Below are positions 43,072 through 52,489 of a stretch of DNA of 64,000 nucleotides, in pieces. Position numbers and translations under genes: made by a program. The notes beneath the pieces are model-generated. The model was given only the letters and a program-made list of their open reading frames with translations. It was not told where the DNA came from and searched no databases. How positions within the stretch are numbered: the first letter of the stretch is position 1; the number at the start of each line of letters is the position of its first letter. Origin of the DNA: Advenella kashmirensis W13003 (lineage in GTDB: Bacteria > Pseudomonadota > Gammaproteobacteria > Burkholderiales > Burkholderiaceae_B); NCBI RefSeq assembly GCF_000506985.1, contig NZ_KI650979.1, positions 1,922,710 through 1,986,709 of the forward strand, in the 5' to 3' direction.

Positions 43072-43851
43072 ATGAAACGGAAATTAATAAACTGGAAAAC
43101 GGTAACGATGCTGATTCTGCTGGCATTGATGACTGTGATTTTCGTTTCTCTGGGACGCTGGCAGCTGCAACGGGCCGATGAGCGCCGTGAGACTGCACAG
43201 CGTATCGAGAGCGGCAAGGCGTTGCCGCCGCTGACTATCGATAAACACCTGCCGACAGCCGATATTGTGGCATGGCGTCCCGCAACCATGGCAGGGCACT
43301 GGCTGGGTGCTTTTACCGTGCTGGTCAACCGCAATCAGGATGGTCGCCCGGGTTATTGGCTGGCAACCCCCATGTTGTTGGATGAACAGACCCGCGATGC
43401 CGTGCTGGTGCTGCGAGGATGGTTCCCCCAGGTGCTCAAACCCGCTGCCATGCCCGATTTTCCGCTGCCTGAAGGGATCCAGAAGATAAGCGGGGAAATG
43501 GCCTTGCGGGTGCCCCGTCTGTTTGAGCTCTGGCATTTCGGCGGCGAGGCAGTTGCGCAGTTGCCTGCACAGATTCCCCAAAGCAGCGGACCGCTGCCGC
43601 AGGTACAGAATCTGGACCTGAACGAGTTTGGCAAGGCCAGTGGCTTGCATATGCTGCCACTGGTACTCATGCAGACGGGTGCTTCTACCGAAGGACTGGT
43701 CCGCAATTGGCCGCATCCCTCGATTGATGCGGACAAGAATATTGGCTACGCAATGCAGTGGTTCGCTTTTGCAACCATCGCTGCGCTGGCCCTGTTGACG
43801 AGCCTGATCCGGCTGCGTCTGAAAAGGAAAAAGGAATCACCTTCATCATGA
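43072..43851 (+). CDS. surf1: SURF1 family cytochrome oxidase assembly protein
   Basis: This 259-residue protein has a membrane helix at each end (about 14-33 and 228-248) and the SURF1 core: FVSLGRWQLQRADERRE, then VLVNRNQDGRPGYWLATPM and VLVLRGWFP. NIGYAMQWFAFATIAALAL forms the C-terminal helix. SURF1 helps insert heme a into subunit I. It overlaps the next gene by ATGA. Confidence 0.93.
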   Translation: MKRKLINWKTVTMLILLALMTVIFVSLGRWQLQRADERRETAQRIESGKALPPLTIDKHLPTADIVAWRPATMAGHWLGAFTVLVNRNQDGRPGYWLATPMLLDEQTRDAVLVLRGWFPQVLKPAAMPDFPLPEGIQKISGEMALRVPRLFELWHFGGEAVAQLPAQIPQSSGPLPQVQNLDLNEFGKASGLHMLPLVLMQTGASTEGLVRNWPHPSIDADKNIGYAMQWFAFATIAALALLTSLIRLRLKRKKESPSS

Positions 43852-44510
43852 ATACGACCCGCCCATCACCGTCCGGGAGCCCGGCGCAGCCTGGCGCGAC
43901 ACGCTCCAATATGCCGCTGTATTTAATTATTCTCAGTTGCATTGTACCCATTCTGGCTGCCGCGCTGCTGTATTACGTTCCCTCTCTGCGGCCTGAAGGT
44001 TCGACCAACTATGGCGCGTTCGTTCAGCCTCAACGCCCTTTGCCTTCGTCCGATAGTCTGCGCCTGACCACGCTGGACGGTCAGCCTTTTGATTTGACCA
44101 GCCTGCGCGGTAAATGGCTGCTGCTGACCTCCGATGGCGGTGCCTGCCCCGATTCCTGCGCCCGCAAGCTGCATTTCACCCGCAATGGCCACGCCAGCCA
44201 GGGCAAGAATGTCGGTCGTATTCAACGGGTGTGGTTTGTGACCGACGATCAGCCCATCCCGGAAAAAGTCATGGAGGCATACAAAGGTACGGTCATGCTG
44301 CGCGCAGATCCCAAGGCGCTGAGCGAATTTTTGCTGGATGATGCAGAGCGCGTGGGTGATGCGGTGGCGCTTGAAAAGAAGATGGACTCCTATTTGTGGA
44401 TTGTGGATCCCAATGGCAACCTGATTATGCATTATCCTGGCAACCAGTCAGATCCGGTGCGATTCCGCGATGATCTGGCCAAGCTGCTGCATGCTTCCTC
44501 TATTGGCTGA
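43848..44510 (+). CDS. Membrane-anchored SCO/thioredoxin-like protein of the cox cluster
   Basis: This 220-residue protein has one N-terminal membrane helix (LYLIILSCIVPILAAALLYY) and a periplasmic thioredoxin-like domain. The C-x3-C site, DGGACPDSCARKL, resembles the Sco copper/redox motif, but the usual downstream His is not obvious, so it is a divergent relative. WIVDPNGNLIMHYP is a typical thioredoxin-fold strand. It starts at ATG 43848, coupled to surf1. A role in disulfide or copper handling for CuA is inferred. Confidence 0.78.
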   Translation: MNTTRPSPSGSPAQPGATRSNMPLYLIILSCIVPILAAALLYYVPSLRPEGSTNYGAFVQPQRPLPSSDSLRLTTLDGQPFDLTSLRGKWLLLTSDGGACPDSCARKLHFTRNGHASQGKNVGRIQRVWFVTDDQPIPEKVMEAYKGTVMLRADPKALSEFLLDDAERVGDAVALEKKMDSYLWIVDPNGNLIMHYPGNQSDPVRFRDDLAKLLHASSIG

Positions 44511-44515
44511 CCGGC

Positions 44516-45541
44516 ATGAATACGGTATCTGAACGCATCCGCACCCGCTATCGAAGACTGGTTTTCCTGACCTGGTTCTTTACGCTGGACCTGATCATGT
44601 TCGGTGCGTTTGTGCGGCTGACCGATTCCGGCCTGGGTTGTCCCGACTGGCCGGGTTGTTATGGCAAGGCCAGCCCTTTCGGCGCTTCCGAGCATATTGC
44701 AAATGCAATGGAACAGCAGCCTTTCGGCCCTGTTTCCACTTCCAAGGCCTGGATCGAGATGATTCATCGCTATTGGGGCAGCCTGCTGGGGCTGATGATC
44801 ATCGCAATCGTGTACATGGCCTGGCGCTACCGCCGGGAGCTGGGCAGGTCACCCATGCTGGCGACCACAACCCTGGTAGCCGTCTGCCTGCAGGGCGCGT
44901 TCGGTGCCTGGACTGTTACGCACAAACTGATGCCGCTGGTGGTGACCACGCATCTGGTGTTGGGCATGCTGCTGCTGGGTATGATGACCTGGCTGGCCGC
45001 TCGTGAAAAACCGCATGCAGGCATTGCCGCAAGGGCACGCAAGTGGCAGCCGTGGATGGCGCTGGGTTTTGTGATTCTGATCGTGCAGCTCTTTCTGGGC
45101 GGATGGGTCAGCACCAATTATGCGGCCCTGGCCTGCATGGATTTTCCGACTTGCCACGGCGCCTGGGTGCCTGAAATGGATTATCAGGGTGGGTACTCGC
45201 TGGTACGTGCGCTGGGTGAGTTGCCGACCGGGGAAATTATTTCCCAGGAAGCGCTGACCGCGATACACTGGACCCATCGCAACTTCGCGTTTTTTGTTTT
45301 TGTCTTTCTGTTTGTGCTGGCGCTTGTTGCGCGCCGGGAATCGGGTCTTAGGGGGCCGGCTCATTTGTTGATCGGATTGCTGATCGTGCAGGTGCTGACC
45401 GGACTGACAACCATTTTCTTTCAATGGCCGCTGCTGATCGCGGTATTGCACACGGGTGGCGCTGCCGGGCTCACAATAGCCTGCGTAACGTTGCTGGTGC
45501 GCATGTCCCGCGGTGGCAAGGGGTCGTTCCTGCCATTATGA
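44516..45541 (+). CDS. ctaA: Heme A synthase (COX15/CtaA)
   Basis: This is a 341-residue polytopic membrane protein with eight predicted helices. Conserved features are [20 protein letters not shown] (the ring/Cys loop), [15 protein letters not shown] and [15 protein letters not shown], whose His residues bind heme, plus [11 protein letters not shown], the second Cys pair. It oxidises the heme O methyl group to formyl to give heme A. It overlaps ctaB by ATGA. Confidence 0.95.
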   Translation: MNTVSERIRTRYRRLVFLTWFFTLDLIMFGAFVRLTDSGLGCPDWPGCYGKASPFGASEHIANAMEQQPFGPVSTSKAWIEMIHRYWGSLLGLMIIAIVYMAWRYRRELGRSPMLATTTLVAVCLQGAFGAWTVTHKLMPLVVTTHLVLGMLLLGMMTWLAAREKPHAGIAARARKWQPWMALGFVILIVQLFLGGWVSTNYAALACMDFPTCHGAWVPEMDYQGGYSLVRALGELPTGEIISQEALTAIHWTHRNFAFFVFVFLFVLALVARRESGLRGPAHLLIGLLIVQVLTGLTTIFFQWPLLIAVLHTGGAAGLTIACVTLLVRMSRGGKGSFLPL

Positions 45542-46440
45542 CAATTGCTATTCATCCCGAGGCCGGATTGCTGCGGCAATATCTGGTCCTGACCAAGCCG
45601 CGTGTGACGCAGTTGGCTGTGTTTTGTGCGGTCATCGGCATGTTCCTGGCGTCACCGGGCGTGCCGCCGCTGCAAACGCTGGTGGCAGCGACCATTGGTA
45701 TCTGGCTGCTGGCCGCAGCGGCGTTTGCAATCAATTGTCTGATTGAATTCGAGATCGATGCGCGCATGTTGCGCACGGCCCGTCGGCCGACCGCCAAAGG
45801 CACGATCACGCCGCTGCAGGTGATCGTAATGTCGGGCGTGGTGGGCGGCCTGGGCATGCTGGTTCTGTATCATCTGGTGAACCCGCTGACCATGTGGCTG
45901 ACTTTTGCTACCTTTATTGGCTATGCACTGATTTATACCATCGTACTCAAGCCGCGTACACCGCAAAATATTGTGATTGGCGGTTTGTCCGGCGCCATGC
46001 CGCCTGCACTGGGCTGGGCCGCCGTGGCCAATGCAGTGCCCGCGGAAGCCTGGTTGCTGGTGCTGATTATTTTTGTGTGGACGCCCCCTCATTTCTGGGC
46101 GCTGGCGCTGTACCGCGAACACGATTATCGCAACGCGGGGCTGCCCATGTTGCCGGTCACGCATGGCAAGGATTTCACCCGCCTGCATATTCTGTTGTAT
46201 ACGTTCATGCTGCTGGTCATCACGATTTTGCCCTTTGTCATTCGCATGAGCGGCTATGTCTATCTGGCCAGCGCGCTAGTACTGGGTGCCATTTTCATCG
46301 GCTATGCCTGGAAACTGTATCAGGCCTACAGCGATGCGCTGGCCCGCAGGACCTTCCGCTATTCAATTCTGTATCTGGCCCTGCTGTTCGTGGCGCTGCT
46401 GGTCGACCACTGGATACTGATGTCCGGCCTGTTTGCCTAG
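45538..46440 (+). CDS. ctaB: Protoheme IX farnesyltransferase (COX10/CtaB)
   Basis: This is a 300-residue UbiA-family prenyltransferase with nine predicted helices. The substrate motif [20 protein letters not shown] (family N-x3-D/E-x3-D...RT-x-x-RP) and [19 protein letters not shown] are clear, as is the second motif region [13 protein letters not shown]. It converts heme B to heme O, the substrate of CtaA encoded just upstream. The start at ATG 45538 overlaps the ctaA stop. Confidence 0.95.
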   Translation: MTIAIHPEAGLLRQYLVLTKPRVTQLAVFCAVIGMFLASPGVPPLQTLVAATIGIWLLAAAAFAINCLIEFEIDARMLRTARRPTAKGTITPLQVIVMSGVVGGLGMLVLYHLVNPLTMWLTFATFIGYALIYTIVLKPRTPQNIVIGGLSGAMPPALGWAAVANAVPAEAWLLVLIIFVWTPPHFWALALYREHDYRNAGLPMLPVTHGKDFTRLHILLYTFMLLVITILPFVIRMSGYVYLASALVLGAIFIGYAWKLYQAYSDALARRTFRYSILYLALLFVALLVDHWILMSGLFA

Positions 46441-46560
46441 TCTGATGAGATGGCAGCGTGCCGGGCTGATAACCGAAAAGCGTGTTGCCGATGCTGAAAG
46501 TGCTACGATTTGTGACGAATCGGATCATGTGATCGAAACGTCTGTTTACTGGAGTGAATC

Positions 46561-47244
46561 ATGAAGTTGTATCGGCCATTGCAATGCGCGACCCGCACTA
46601 TCCTTGCTGTCACCCTGGCAGCCGCGTTGGCGGCGTGCGATAACAGCGCATCTGACAGCGTAAACGCAGCCACGCCCGCCAATGCCGGGTCCGGCAACGC
46701 GAGTTCCGCTGCCTCGGGCGTGAGCGCTGCGGTGGGTGGATTCAAAGGGACCGATATCACAGGTACAGGGTTTGGCAAGAACATTGAACTGGTGGACCAG
46801 GACGGCAAACCTGTCACGCTGCTTGATGCCTATCGCGGTAAAGTCATGGTGGTGTTCTTTGGCTTTACCCAATGTCCGGATGTGTGTCCGACGACCATGG
46901 CCGAATTGGCACAGGTCAAGGAAAAACTCACGCCCGAGCAGCGCGACCGGGTTCAGGTCATCATGGTCAGTATTGACCCCCAGCGCGATACGCCTGCCGT
47001 GCTCAAGCAATATGTGCACGCGTTTGATCCGTCGTTTGTTGGCCTGACCGGTTCGGACGAGCAGATTGCCAAGGTGGCTTCATCCTTTAAGGCCTATTAC
47101 AAGAAAGTTGAAAGCGGCGACAGCTACACCATGGAGCACAGTTCGGGCCTGTATGTGCTGGATACACAGGGCGAATCCCGGCTGCTGGTCAAGCCCAATA
47201 CGCCGCCAGAAGACATTGCTGCCGATATTCAGAAACTGCTGTAA
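46561..47244 (+). CDS. senC: SCO1/SenC copper chaperone lipoprotein
   Basis: This 227-residue protein has a lipoprotein signal (AAALAAC lipobox) and a low-complexity Ala/Ser/Asn spacer. The Sco domain has copper ligands C-x3-C in FGFTQCPDVCPTTMAEL and the His of YTMEHSSGLYVLD. VSIDPQRDTPAVLKQY is diagnostic. It delivers copper to the CuA site of subunit II. It sits 120 bp after ctaB, with its own terminator. Confidence 0.95.
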   Translation: MKLYRPLQCATRTILAVTLAAALAACDNSASDSVNAATPANAGSGNASSAASGVSAAVGGFKGTDITGTGFGKNIELVDQDGKPVTLLDAYRGKVMVVFFGFTQCPDVCPTTMAELAQVKEKLTPEQRDRVQVIMVSIDPQRDTPAVLKQYVHAFDPSFVGLTGSDEQIAKVASSFKAYYKKVESGDSYTMEHSSGLYVLDTQGESRLLVKPNTPPEDIAADIQKLL

Positions 47245-47254
47245 CGCATGAACA

Positions 47255-47278
47255 GGGCCGGGGTGACCGGCCCTTTTT
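47255..47278 (+). terminator. Intrinsic terminator after senC
   Basis: GGGCCGG-GGTGA-CCGGCCC is a perfect 7-bp stem followed by TTTTT. It ends the cox/heme assembly operon and abuts the convergent antiporter gene stop. Confidence 0.9.
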
Positions 47279-49946
47279 AATTCTGTGCCGTTATGATCGA
47301 AGTGGGTCCAGATTCGGGCTCGGGTTCGGTGTCGGGCGGTAACGGCCCGACCAGTTGCACAGGTCCATGCGCCTCACTTTCCGAGCGCGAGGAAATATCT
47401 CCCGGCGCCGCAGCTGTTTCGGATTCATCCACGCCATTGGATGCGCCGGTTTTGGCCGCATATTGTTCCCATACCTCCAGGGCGCGCAGCCGTTGCTTGA
47501 CCACCTGGTCAATCTTTTCTTTGATATGCGGGAATTTGGTCATCAGCGCCTGAAAGTCGCGTGCCTGCAAAAACAGCAGTTTCGAGTAGCCCATGGAGCG
47601 CACGCTTTGCGTCAGGGATTTGTCGGTCAGCATGCTGAGTTCGCCCAGCATTTCGCCGGATCCCAGCTCAACGCGCGAGGAATCAGGCAGGGTAATGGTG
47701 ACCGCGCCCGAGGCCACAAAAAACATGACTTTATGACCATATCTGTCGGTTTGTGGCACCGTCTGGTTCGGCAGCATCAGTCGGGGTCTGAGCAGTTTGC
47801 TCAGCCGCGTCAGAGCCGTGTCGTCCATGTCCTGAAACAGGGGAACACGCTTGACCAGCTCTTTGGCACTGAGCGAAACGTCCAGGCTTGGATGGCGAAA
47901 CAATGACTCCCAGCGCATATTGACCTGTGCAATCAGGTCCTTATACACCTCTTTGGTAATCAGTGACTGTTCGAGCATTTCGTTATAGCGGGTGACTTCA
48001 AGGGAACGGGCAATGCGCGCCAGATAATCCTCCTGGGTCCAGTGGGCATACACAGGGTAGGTCAGGTTCAGGGCGCTCAGCGCGTTGTCGATGGTGTGCA
48101 GGCGCGCCACCAGGATGCGTTCTGCCTTGCCTGCGATTTCTTCTCCAAGCAACCGTTTCAGATCGTCTTTGCAGAACCGCACCAGTTGGCTGACCACCGA
48201 GTGTTTGCTGATAAGCTTGATAATACGCTGTGACAGTTCATGGGCCAGCCAGGGGTTGAAATTGAAGTTGGTCTGCAGGCGCAGGGCGATTTTGAACGAC
48301 GGTGTGTAGCGAATGTCCTTGCGCAGGGCCCGTGCGTAGGCCCGGGCGCCGCCGGCACGGGCTGCATCGCCCAGGTTTTCTGCATTGGACAGCAATGTCT
48401 GGGCGGCCTGCCAGGGAATCAACTGTTTCTTGAGGGAGTCAAAAAACAGCTCTTCTTCCCGATTGGAAATAATGGCCAGGGCGACAGACAGCCGGTCGGC
48501 CTTGCTCAGGTAATCGGTCTTGTCCTGCTGGATCGCAGCCATCCCTTTTTCAAAGATGGCATCAACCTGTTGCTTTGCCGTGGTTTCTACTTTGAGTAAT
48601 CCGGCCAGTTCGTCGGTCTGTTCCTTGACGTCATCCAGGGCGACTACCAGTGCCTGATTACGTAGACCTTGCTCCACCGGGCTTAACTGGTCCAGGCCCA
48701 GCCGGGAAATCAGGGGCCGCAGCGTCAGGCCATTGATCAGCAGGGTGGACAGCACGTAGCAGGTGGTGGCCGCGGCCACGAAATGGCGTACGTCTTCCGG
48801 AATGGCGGTCTGCTCGGTTACGGCCAGGGCCAGAGCCAGCGAGATGGCGCCGCGCAGGCCGCCCCAGCACATAACGGCACGAAAGGGCCGGCTCACGTAG
48901 GTGGACATCTTCAACAGGGATAACAGCGGAATCACGCCAAAAACCACCACGGCGCGCGCTGCCAGCGTGGTGATAAAGAGCAAAACGATCAGCAGTCCCT
49001 GTTTGAAGTCCAGATCGACCACCAGGCGGGGAATCAGCATGGCGGCCAATATGAAAATCAGTGAATTGGCCCAGAAACCGAATTGCTCCCAGGAGTGGCC
49101 GAGTTGTTCGAAAGTTGAGGGCGACATGCGGGTGCGTCCTGCGGATCCCACAACCAGCCCGGCGACCACGGTAGCGACCACGCCGGATACGTGGAAATAA
49201 TGCTCCGAGATGAAAAACGTCAGGTATGCAGTGCAGATGGTCAGGCTGATTTCGGCAGTCGGCCAGCCGCGCATGTAGTGGAAGAGCCGACAGGTAATAT
49301 GCCCGAATACGAAGCCGATTGCGCCGCCGATCAGGAAACTGTACAGAAAATGGCTGGCGATGCTCTCAATGCTGAGCGGCGCTTCGCGGGTGATCACCGA
49401 AATGAAGACGGTATACAGGGCAATGGCTGCCGCGTCGTTCAACAGCGATTCGCCTTCGACCAGGGTCGTCAGTCGCTTGGGTGCGCCTACCTCCCGGAAA
49501 ATACCCACAACGGCGACTGGATCAGTGGTGGCGACAATAGCCCCCAGGAGCAGGCAGACAGCCAGGCTGTAACCGGAGAACTCGGCCATAATCAGGCCAA
49601 CGCTGACGGTGCAAACCAGCACCGCCACAATCGCCATGGTCAGGATCGGACTGATATCGACCATAATACGCCGCACATTCATGGCCATCGAAGTCTCAAA
49701 GAGCAGGATGGGCAGGAAAACGATCAGGAATGTCTGCGAGGAAATCGTGAAGCCGTGCAAGGCATGAAGGAAGTCACCAATGAACGGAAGATGAACGCCA
49801 TTGGCTTGCACGATCAGGCCGAGGGCGCCTCCCAGGATGGCCAGCATGACGGTATGCGGCAATCCCAGACGACTGGCCAGCGACGGCATGAAGCAGGCGA
49901 TGGTCAGCAATCCGGCCAGGCCAAAGACGAAATATTGAATTTCCAT
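47277..49946 (-). CDS. CPA1-type Na+/H+ antiporter with C-terminal cyclic-nucleotide-binding domain
   Basis: This 889-residue protein has an N-terminal NhaP/CPA1 transporter of about 12 helices (residues 1-410). Its ion-site region includes VVATVVAGLVVGSAG, LLGAIVATTDPVAVVGIFRE (the T-D-P motif) and ESLLNDAAAIALY. A long cytoplasmic region (about 420-720) follows. A cNMP-type domain near 730-860 contains LGSGEMLGELSMLTDK, the phosphate-binding cassette form G-E-x-x-G-E. The organisation suggests sodium/proton or potassium/proton exchange gated by a nucleotide or by the domain itself. A disordered Pro/Glu tail ends the protein. Confidence 0.9.
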   Translation of the reverse strand: MEIQYFVFGLAGLLTIACFMPSLASRLGLPHTVMLAILGGALGLIVQANGVHLPFIGDFLHALHGFTISSQTFLIVFLPILLFETSMAMNVRRIMVDISPILTMAIVAVLVCTVSVGLIMAEFSGYSLAVCLLLGAIVATTDPVAVVGIFREVGAPKRLTTLVEGESLLNDAAAIALYTVFISVITREAPLSIESIASHFLYSFLIGGAIGFVFGHITCRLFHYMRGWPTAEISLTICTAYLTFFISEHYFHVSGVVATVVAGLVVGSAGRTRMSPSTFEQLGHSWEQFGFWANSLIFILAAMLIPRLVVDLDFKQGLLIVLLFITTLAARAVVVFGVIPLLSLLKMSTYVSRPFRAVMCWGGLRGAISLALALAVTEQTAIPEDVRHFVAAATTCYVLSTLLINGLTLRPLISRLGLDQLSPVEQGLRNQALVVALDDVKEQTDELAGLLKVETTAKQQVDAIFEKGMAAIQQDKTDYLSKADRLSVALAIISNREEELFFDSLKKQLIPWQAAQTLLSNAENLGDAARAGGARAYARALRKDIRYTPSFKIALRLQTNFNFNPWLAHELSQRIIKLISKHSVVSQLVRFCKDDLKRLLGEEIAGKAERILVARLHTIDNALSALNLTYPVYAHWTQEDYLARIARSLEVTRYNEMLEQSLITKEVYKDLIAQVNMRWESLFRHPSLDVSLSAKELVKRVPLFQDMDDTALTRLSKLLRPRLMLPNQTVPQTDRYGHKVMFFVASGAVTITLPDSSRVELGSGEMLGELSMLTDKSLTQSVRSMGYSKLLFLQARDFQALMTKFPHIKEKIDQVVKQRLRALEVWEQYAAKTGASNGVDESETAAAPGDISSRSESEAHGPVQLVGPLPPDTEPEPESGPTSIITAQN

Positions 49947-50033
49947 GCGTGAGCGTTTTGTAAGGCGACGGAAATTAACTATACCGGATATGTTTTTACG
50001 TAAGCTGTTATTGTGCGACAGGCAAAAAAAAAA

Positions 50034-50054
50034 GGTGCTTCGAGTGGAAGCACC
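50034..50054 (-). terminator. Orphan intrinsic terminator (minus strand)
   Basis: GGTGCTTC-GAGTG-GAAGCACC, read on the minus strand, is followed by ten consecutive T. It lies 260 bp beyond the rpoH terminator and 88 bp upstream of the antiporter start, so it must end either rpoH read-through or an unannotated transcript. Confidence 0.8.
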
Positions 50055-50316
50055 CTTAACATCCGTTTCAAAGGGGAGGGGAAAGAGGAGAAGCAGAAAC
50101 GGACGGATCCGGACATGTGTCTAGGACAGGCATGAGCGAATCATAAGAGTTAGTCCACTGCGGTGCGCCGAAGTTCCGGCAGTTCGATGCCGGATATTTC
50201 AGATGGTTACGTACAGGGGAACAACGGAACCTGAATGAGGGTCAGCGGACAGAGAAACGAAACCGGACGGATCCTCACCAACGAATTGCATGGCGCGATG
50301 CAGGACCTGCAAAGAA

Positions 50317-50340
50317 AAAGGGCATCGAAAGATGCCCTTT
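50317..50340 (-). terminator. Intrinsic terminator of rpoH
   Basis: AAAGGGCATC-GAAA-type loop-GATGCCCTTT (10-bp stem) with T-rich sequence (TTTTTCTTT) following on the minus strand, 47 bp after the rpoH stop. Confidence 0.85.
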
Positions 50341-50386
50341 GTACGGTTGGCTCACTGTGTAATGCGCCGTGCTCGCTTTATGAGCC

Positions 50387-51268
50387 TTATGCCGCGAATG
50401 CGCCGCGCATTTTCTTGAGCGCAGCCGATTCAATCTGACGAATGCGTTCTGCCGAGACGCCGAATTCATCGGCCAGTTCGTGCAGCGTAGAACCGTTACC
50501 TTCGTCCTGCAACCAGCGCGCCTCGATAATCCGGCGAGAGCGCGGGTCCAGAACGGCCAGGGCATTGGAGACACCCGTACCCTGCATGTCATCGTGAGCA
50601 CGTCGATCCAGCACCGTGCCCGGTTCCTGCTCGCCTTCGTCGGACAGATAGGAAATGGGCGCGAAAAAGTCATCGCTGTCGTCGTCTTGCGCTTCCAGCG
50701 ACATATCGCGACCGGTCAGGCGCACTTCCATTTCGCTGACGTCTTCCGGGCGGACATTCAACTTGGAGGCAATGCCTTCAATATGCTCTGGCGTGAGCGT
50801 CTGACCATCGGGCCGCATGCTGCGCAGGTTGAAAAACAGCTTGCGTTGCGCTTTGGTTGTCGCAATTTTCACCAGCCGCCAGTTGCGGATGATGTATTCG
50901 TGAATTTCGGCCTTGATCCAGTGGACGGCAAAGGACACCAGCCGCACGCCACGGGTGACGTCGAACCGTTTGACCGCTTTCATGAGTCCGATATTGCCTT
51001 CCTGGATAAGGTCGGCATGAGGCAGACCATAGCCCAGGTATTGACGGGAAATGGATACGACCAGGCGCAAGTGAGACATGATCAGTTCGCGCGCTGCGTT
51101 CAGATCGCCTTTTTCCTGCAGGGTGGCACCCAGTTCCTGCTCACGTTCGGGCGTAAGCATGGGAATGCGGTTCACAGCACTGATGTAAGACTCGATTGTG
51201 CCCAGCGCGCCAGGATTGGAGATGGCGGTGGCGATCGAGTTTTGCAGCGTAAGCGCTTGATTAGACAT
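50387..51268 (-). CDS. rpoH: RNA polymerase sigma-32 (heat-shock) factor
   Basis: This 293-residue sigma factor has region 1.2/2.1 NRIPMLTPEREQELGATLQE, region 2 LRLVVSISRQYLGYGLPHAD followed by LIQEGNIGLMKAVKRFD, and the RpoH-box-like QRKLFFNLRSMR. Region 4 is LHELADEFGVSAERIRQIES. It directs heat-shock transcription. The ATG at 51268 is used; the upstream TTG-initiated extension covers an AGGAG Shine-Dalgarno, though spacing to the ATG is long (12 nt). A perfect CIRCE operator lies in its promoter region, implying HrcA control of sigma-32 itself. Confidence 0.96.
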   Translation of the reverse strand: MSNQALTLQNSIATAISNPGALGTIESYISAVNRIPMLTPEREQELGATLQEKGDLNAARELIMSHLRLVVSISRQYLGYGLPHADLIQEGNIGLMKAVKRFDVTRGVRLVSFAVHWIKAEIHEYIIRNWRLVKIATTKAQRKLFFNLRSMRPDGQTLTPEHIEGIASKLNVRPEDVSEMEVRLTGRDMSLEAQDDDSDDFFAPISYLSDEGEQEPGTVLDRRAHDDMQGTGVSNALAVLDPRSRRIIEARWLQDEGNGSTLHELADEFGVSAERIRQIESAALKKMRGAFAA

Positions 51269-51313
51269 AGTTTTGTATATCTCCTGAAGAGGAATATTCA
51301 AAGTACTTATATA

Positions 51314-51340
51314 TTAGCACTCTCTGTCACCGAGTGCTAA
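51314..51340. promoter_or_regulatory. CIRCE element (HrcA operator) upstream of rpoH
   Basis: TTAGCACTC-N9-GAGTGCTAA is a full, perfect match to the CIRCE inverted repeat bound by the HrcA repressor, 46-72 bp upstream of the rpoH ATG. It would repress rpoH until heat inactivates HrcA. The only gene in position to be controlled is rpoH. Confidence 0.93.
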
Positions 51341-51403
51341 TATAGAGTGGCTATGAGCTAAAAAGTTCCGTTTCAAATGATTTTTGGCGGCTTGAAAAAG
51401 GCG

Positions 51404-51449
51404 AAGGCGGCCGGGGTTTCGGATGTCCTGCACCAAATCCGGCCGCCTT
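51404..51449. terminator. Long-loop inverted repeat downstream of fghA
   Basis: AAGGCGGCCGG-N24-CCGGCCGCCTT forms a perfect 11-bp GC-rich stem 12 bp beyond the fghA stop. The loop is long and there is no T-run immediately after the stem, so it may act as an mRNA 3' stabiliser as much as a terminator. Confidence 0.5.
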
Positions 51450-51460
51450 GCCGGCGCTTA

Positions 51461-52315
51461 TTATTTTTGAAGCCGTTCAGCATGGAATCGCAGGTGATCC
51501 TCCATAAAGGTGGAAATAAAATAATACCCGTGGTCATAATGTTCGTGGCGACGCAGCGTAATCGGCTGTTCTGCCTTGGCGCAGGCCGCTTCCAGCAATT
51601 CGGGCAGCAGTTGCCCATCGGCCAGAAATTTGTCGGCCAGGCCCTGATCCACCAGAATGCCGTCAGGGAAGGGGGTTTTGGCCTTTTCCATGAGTTTGCT
51701 GGCGTCGTAGTTTTCCCAGGTGCTGCGATCCCTGCCGAGATAGCCGGTAAAGGCTTTTTCACCCCAGGGACAGTTGACGGGGGCGCTGATGGGCGCAAAA
51801 GCGGAGACGGATCGGAACAGTTCGGGATTTTTCAGCGCAATGGTCAGTGCACCATGCCCGCCCATGGAATGGCCAAAAATACCTGTGCGGCTTTGGTCGC
51901 CGCCAAATTCCGGGATAAACCCCAACAGTTCTTTGGTAATGTAGCTGTACATCCGGTAATGATCTTTCCAGCCGGGTTCGGTGGCATCCAGGTAAAATCC
52001 TGCGCCAGTGCCGAAATCCCAGCCCTCATCTTCGCCGGGCACGTTGGCGCCGCGCGGGCTGGTGTCGGGCGCGACCAGCAGCAGTCCCAGTTCGGCAGCC
52101 ACGCGCTGGGCGCCCGCCTTGGTCATGAAGGTTTCTTCGGTGCAGGTCAGACCGGCCAGATAGATCAGGGCAGGAACAGGGCCGCGCGCGGCCTGGGGAG
52201 GGATGAATACCGAAAACTGCATGGGCAGACCGATCTCAGTGGAGGCATGCCGGTAAAAGCGTTGCGTGCCATCAAAGCAATGGTGTTCACTCAAAAGTTC
52301 GAATTTTTCGCTCAT
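51461..52315 (-). CDS. fghA: S-formylglutathione hydrolase
   Basis: This 284-residue esterase-D-type alpha/beta hydrolase has LIYLAGLTCTEETFMTKAGA near the oxyanion region, DTSPRGANVPGEDEGWDFG, the nucleophile elbow GHSMGGHGALT (Ser near 147) and C-terminal His in HYDHGYYFI. It hydrolyses S-formylglutathione to formate and glutathione, the last step of formaldehyde detoxification. No adhC-type formaldehyde dehydrogenase gene is adjacent. Confidence 0.95.
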   Translation of the reverse strand: MSEKFELLSEHHCFDGTQRFYRHASTEIGLPMQFSVFIPPQAARGPVPALIYLAGLTCTEETFMTKAGAQRVAAELGLLLVAPDTSPRGANVPGEDEGWDFGTGAGFYLDATEPGWKDHYRMYSYITKELLGFIPEFGGDQSRTGIFGHSMGGHGALTIALKNPELFRSVSAFAPISAPVNCPWGEKAFTGYLGRDRSTWENYDASKLMEKAKTPFPDGILVDQGLADKFLADGQLLPELLEAACAKAEQPITLRRHEHYDHGYYFISTFMEDHLRFHAERLQK

Positions 52316-52489
52316 GGTATGCGTTGCTCCTCGTCGCGGATAGTTGTGTAAATTTGCCGAATACTTGTCAACGTTCTACCATAGCATTGTTTCAATCGTG
52401 GTTACAATATATGCAGAAAATCGCCGGTTGCCGTCGGTAGCGTCGGTTTGCTTCTCGCATCGTTTTTCACCCAATCTGAATGATATTTC

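Larger units (their letters stand above)
49947..50386. other. 440-bp gap between antiporter and rpoH with two minus-strand terminators
   Basis: No protein gene is supported. It contains the rpoH terminator (50317-50340) and a second, separate terminator-like hairpin (50034-50054). The 275 bases between them have no open frame with a ribosome-binding site and could hold a small RNA on the minus strand. Confidence 0.55.
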
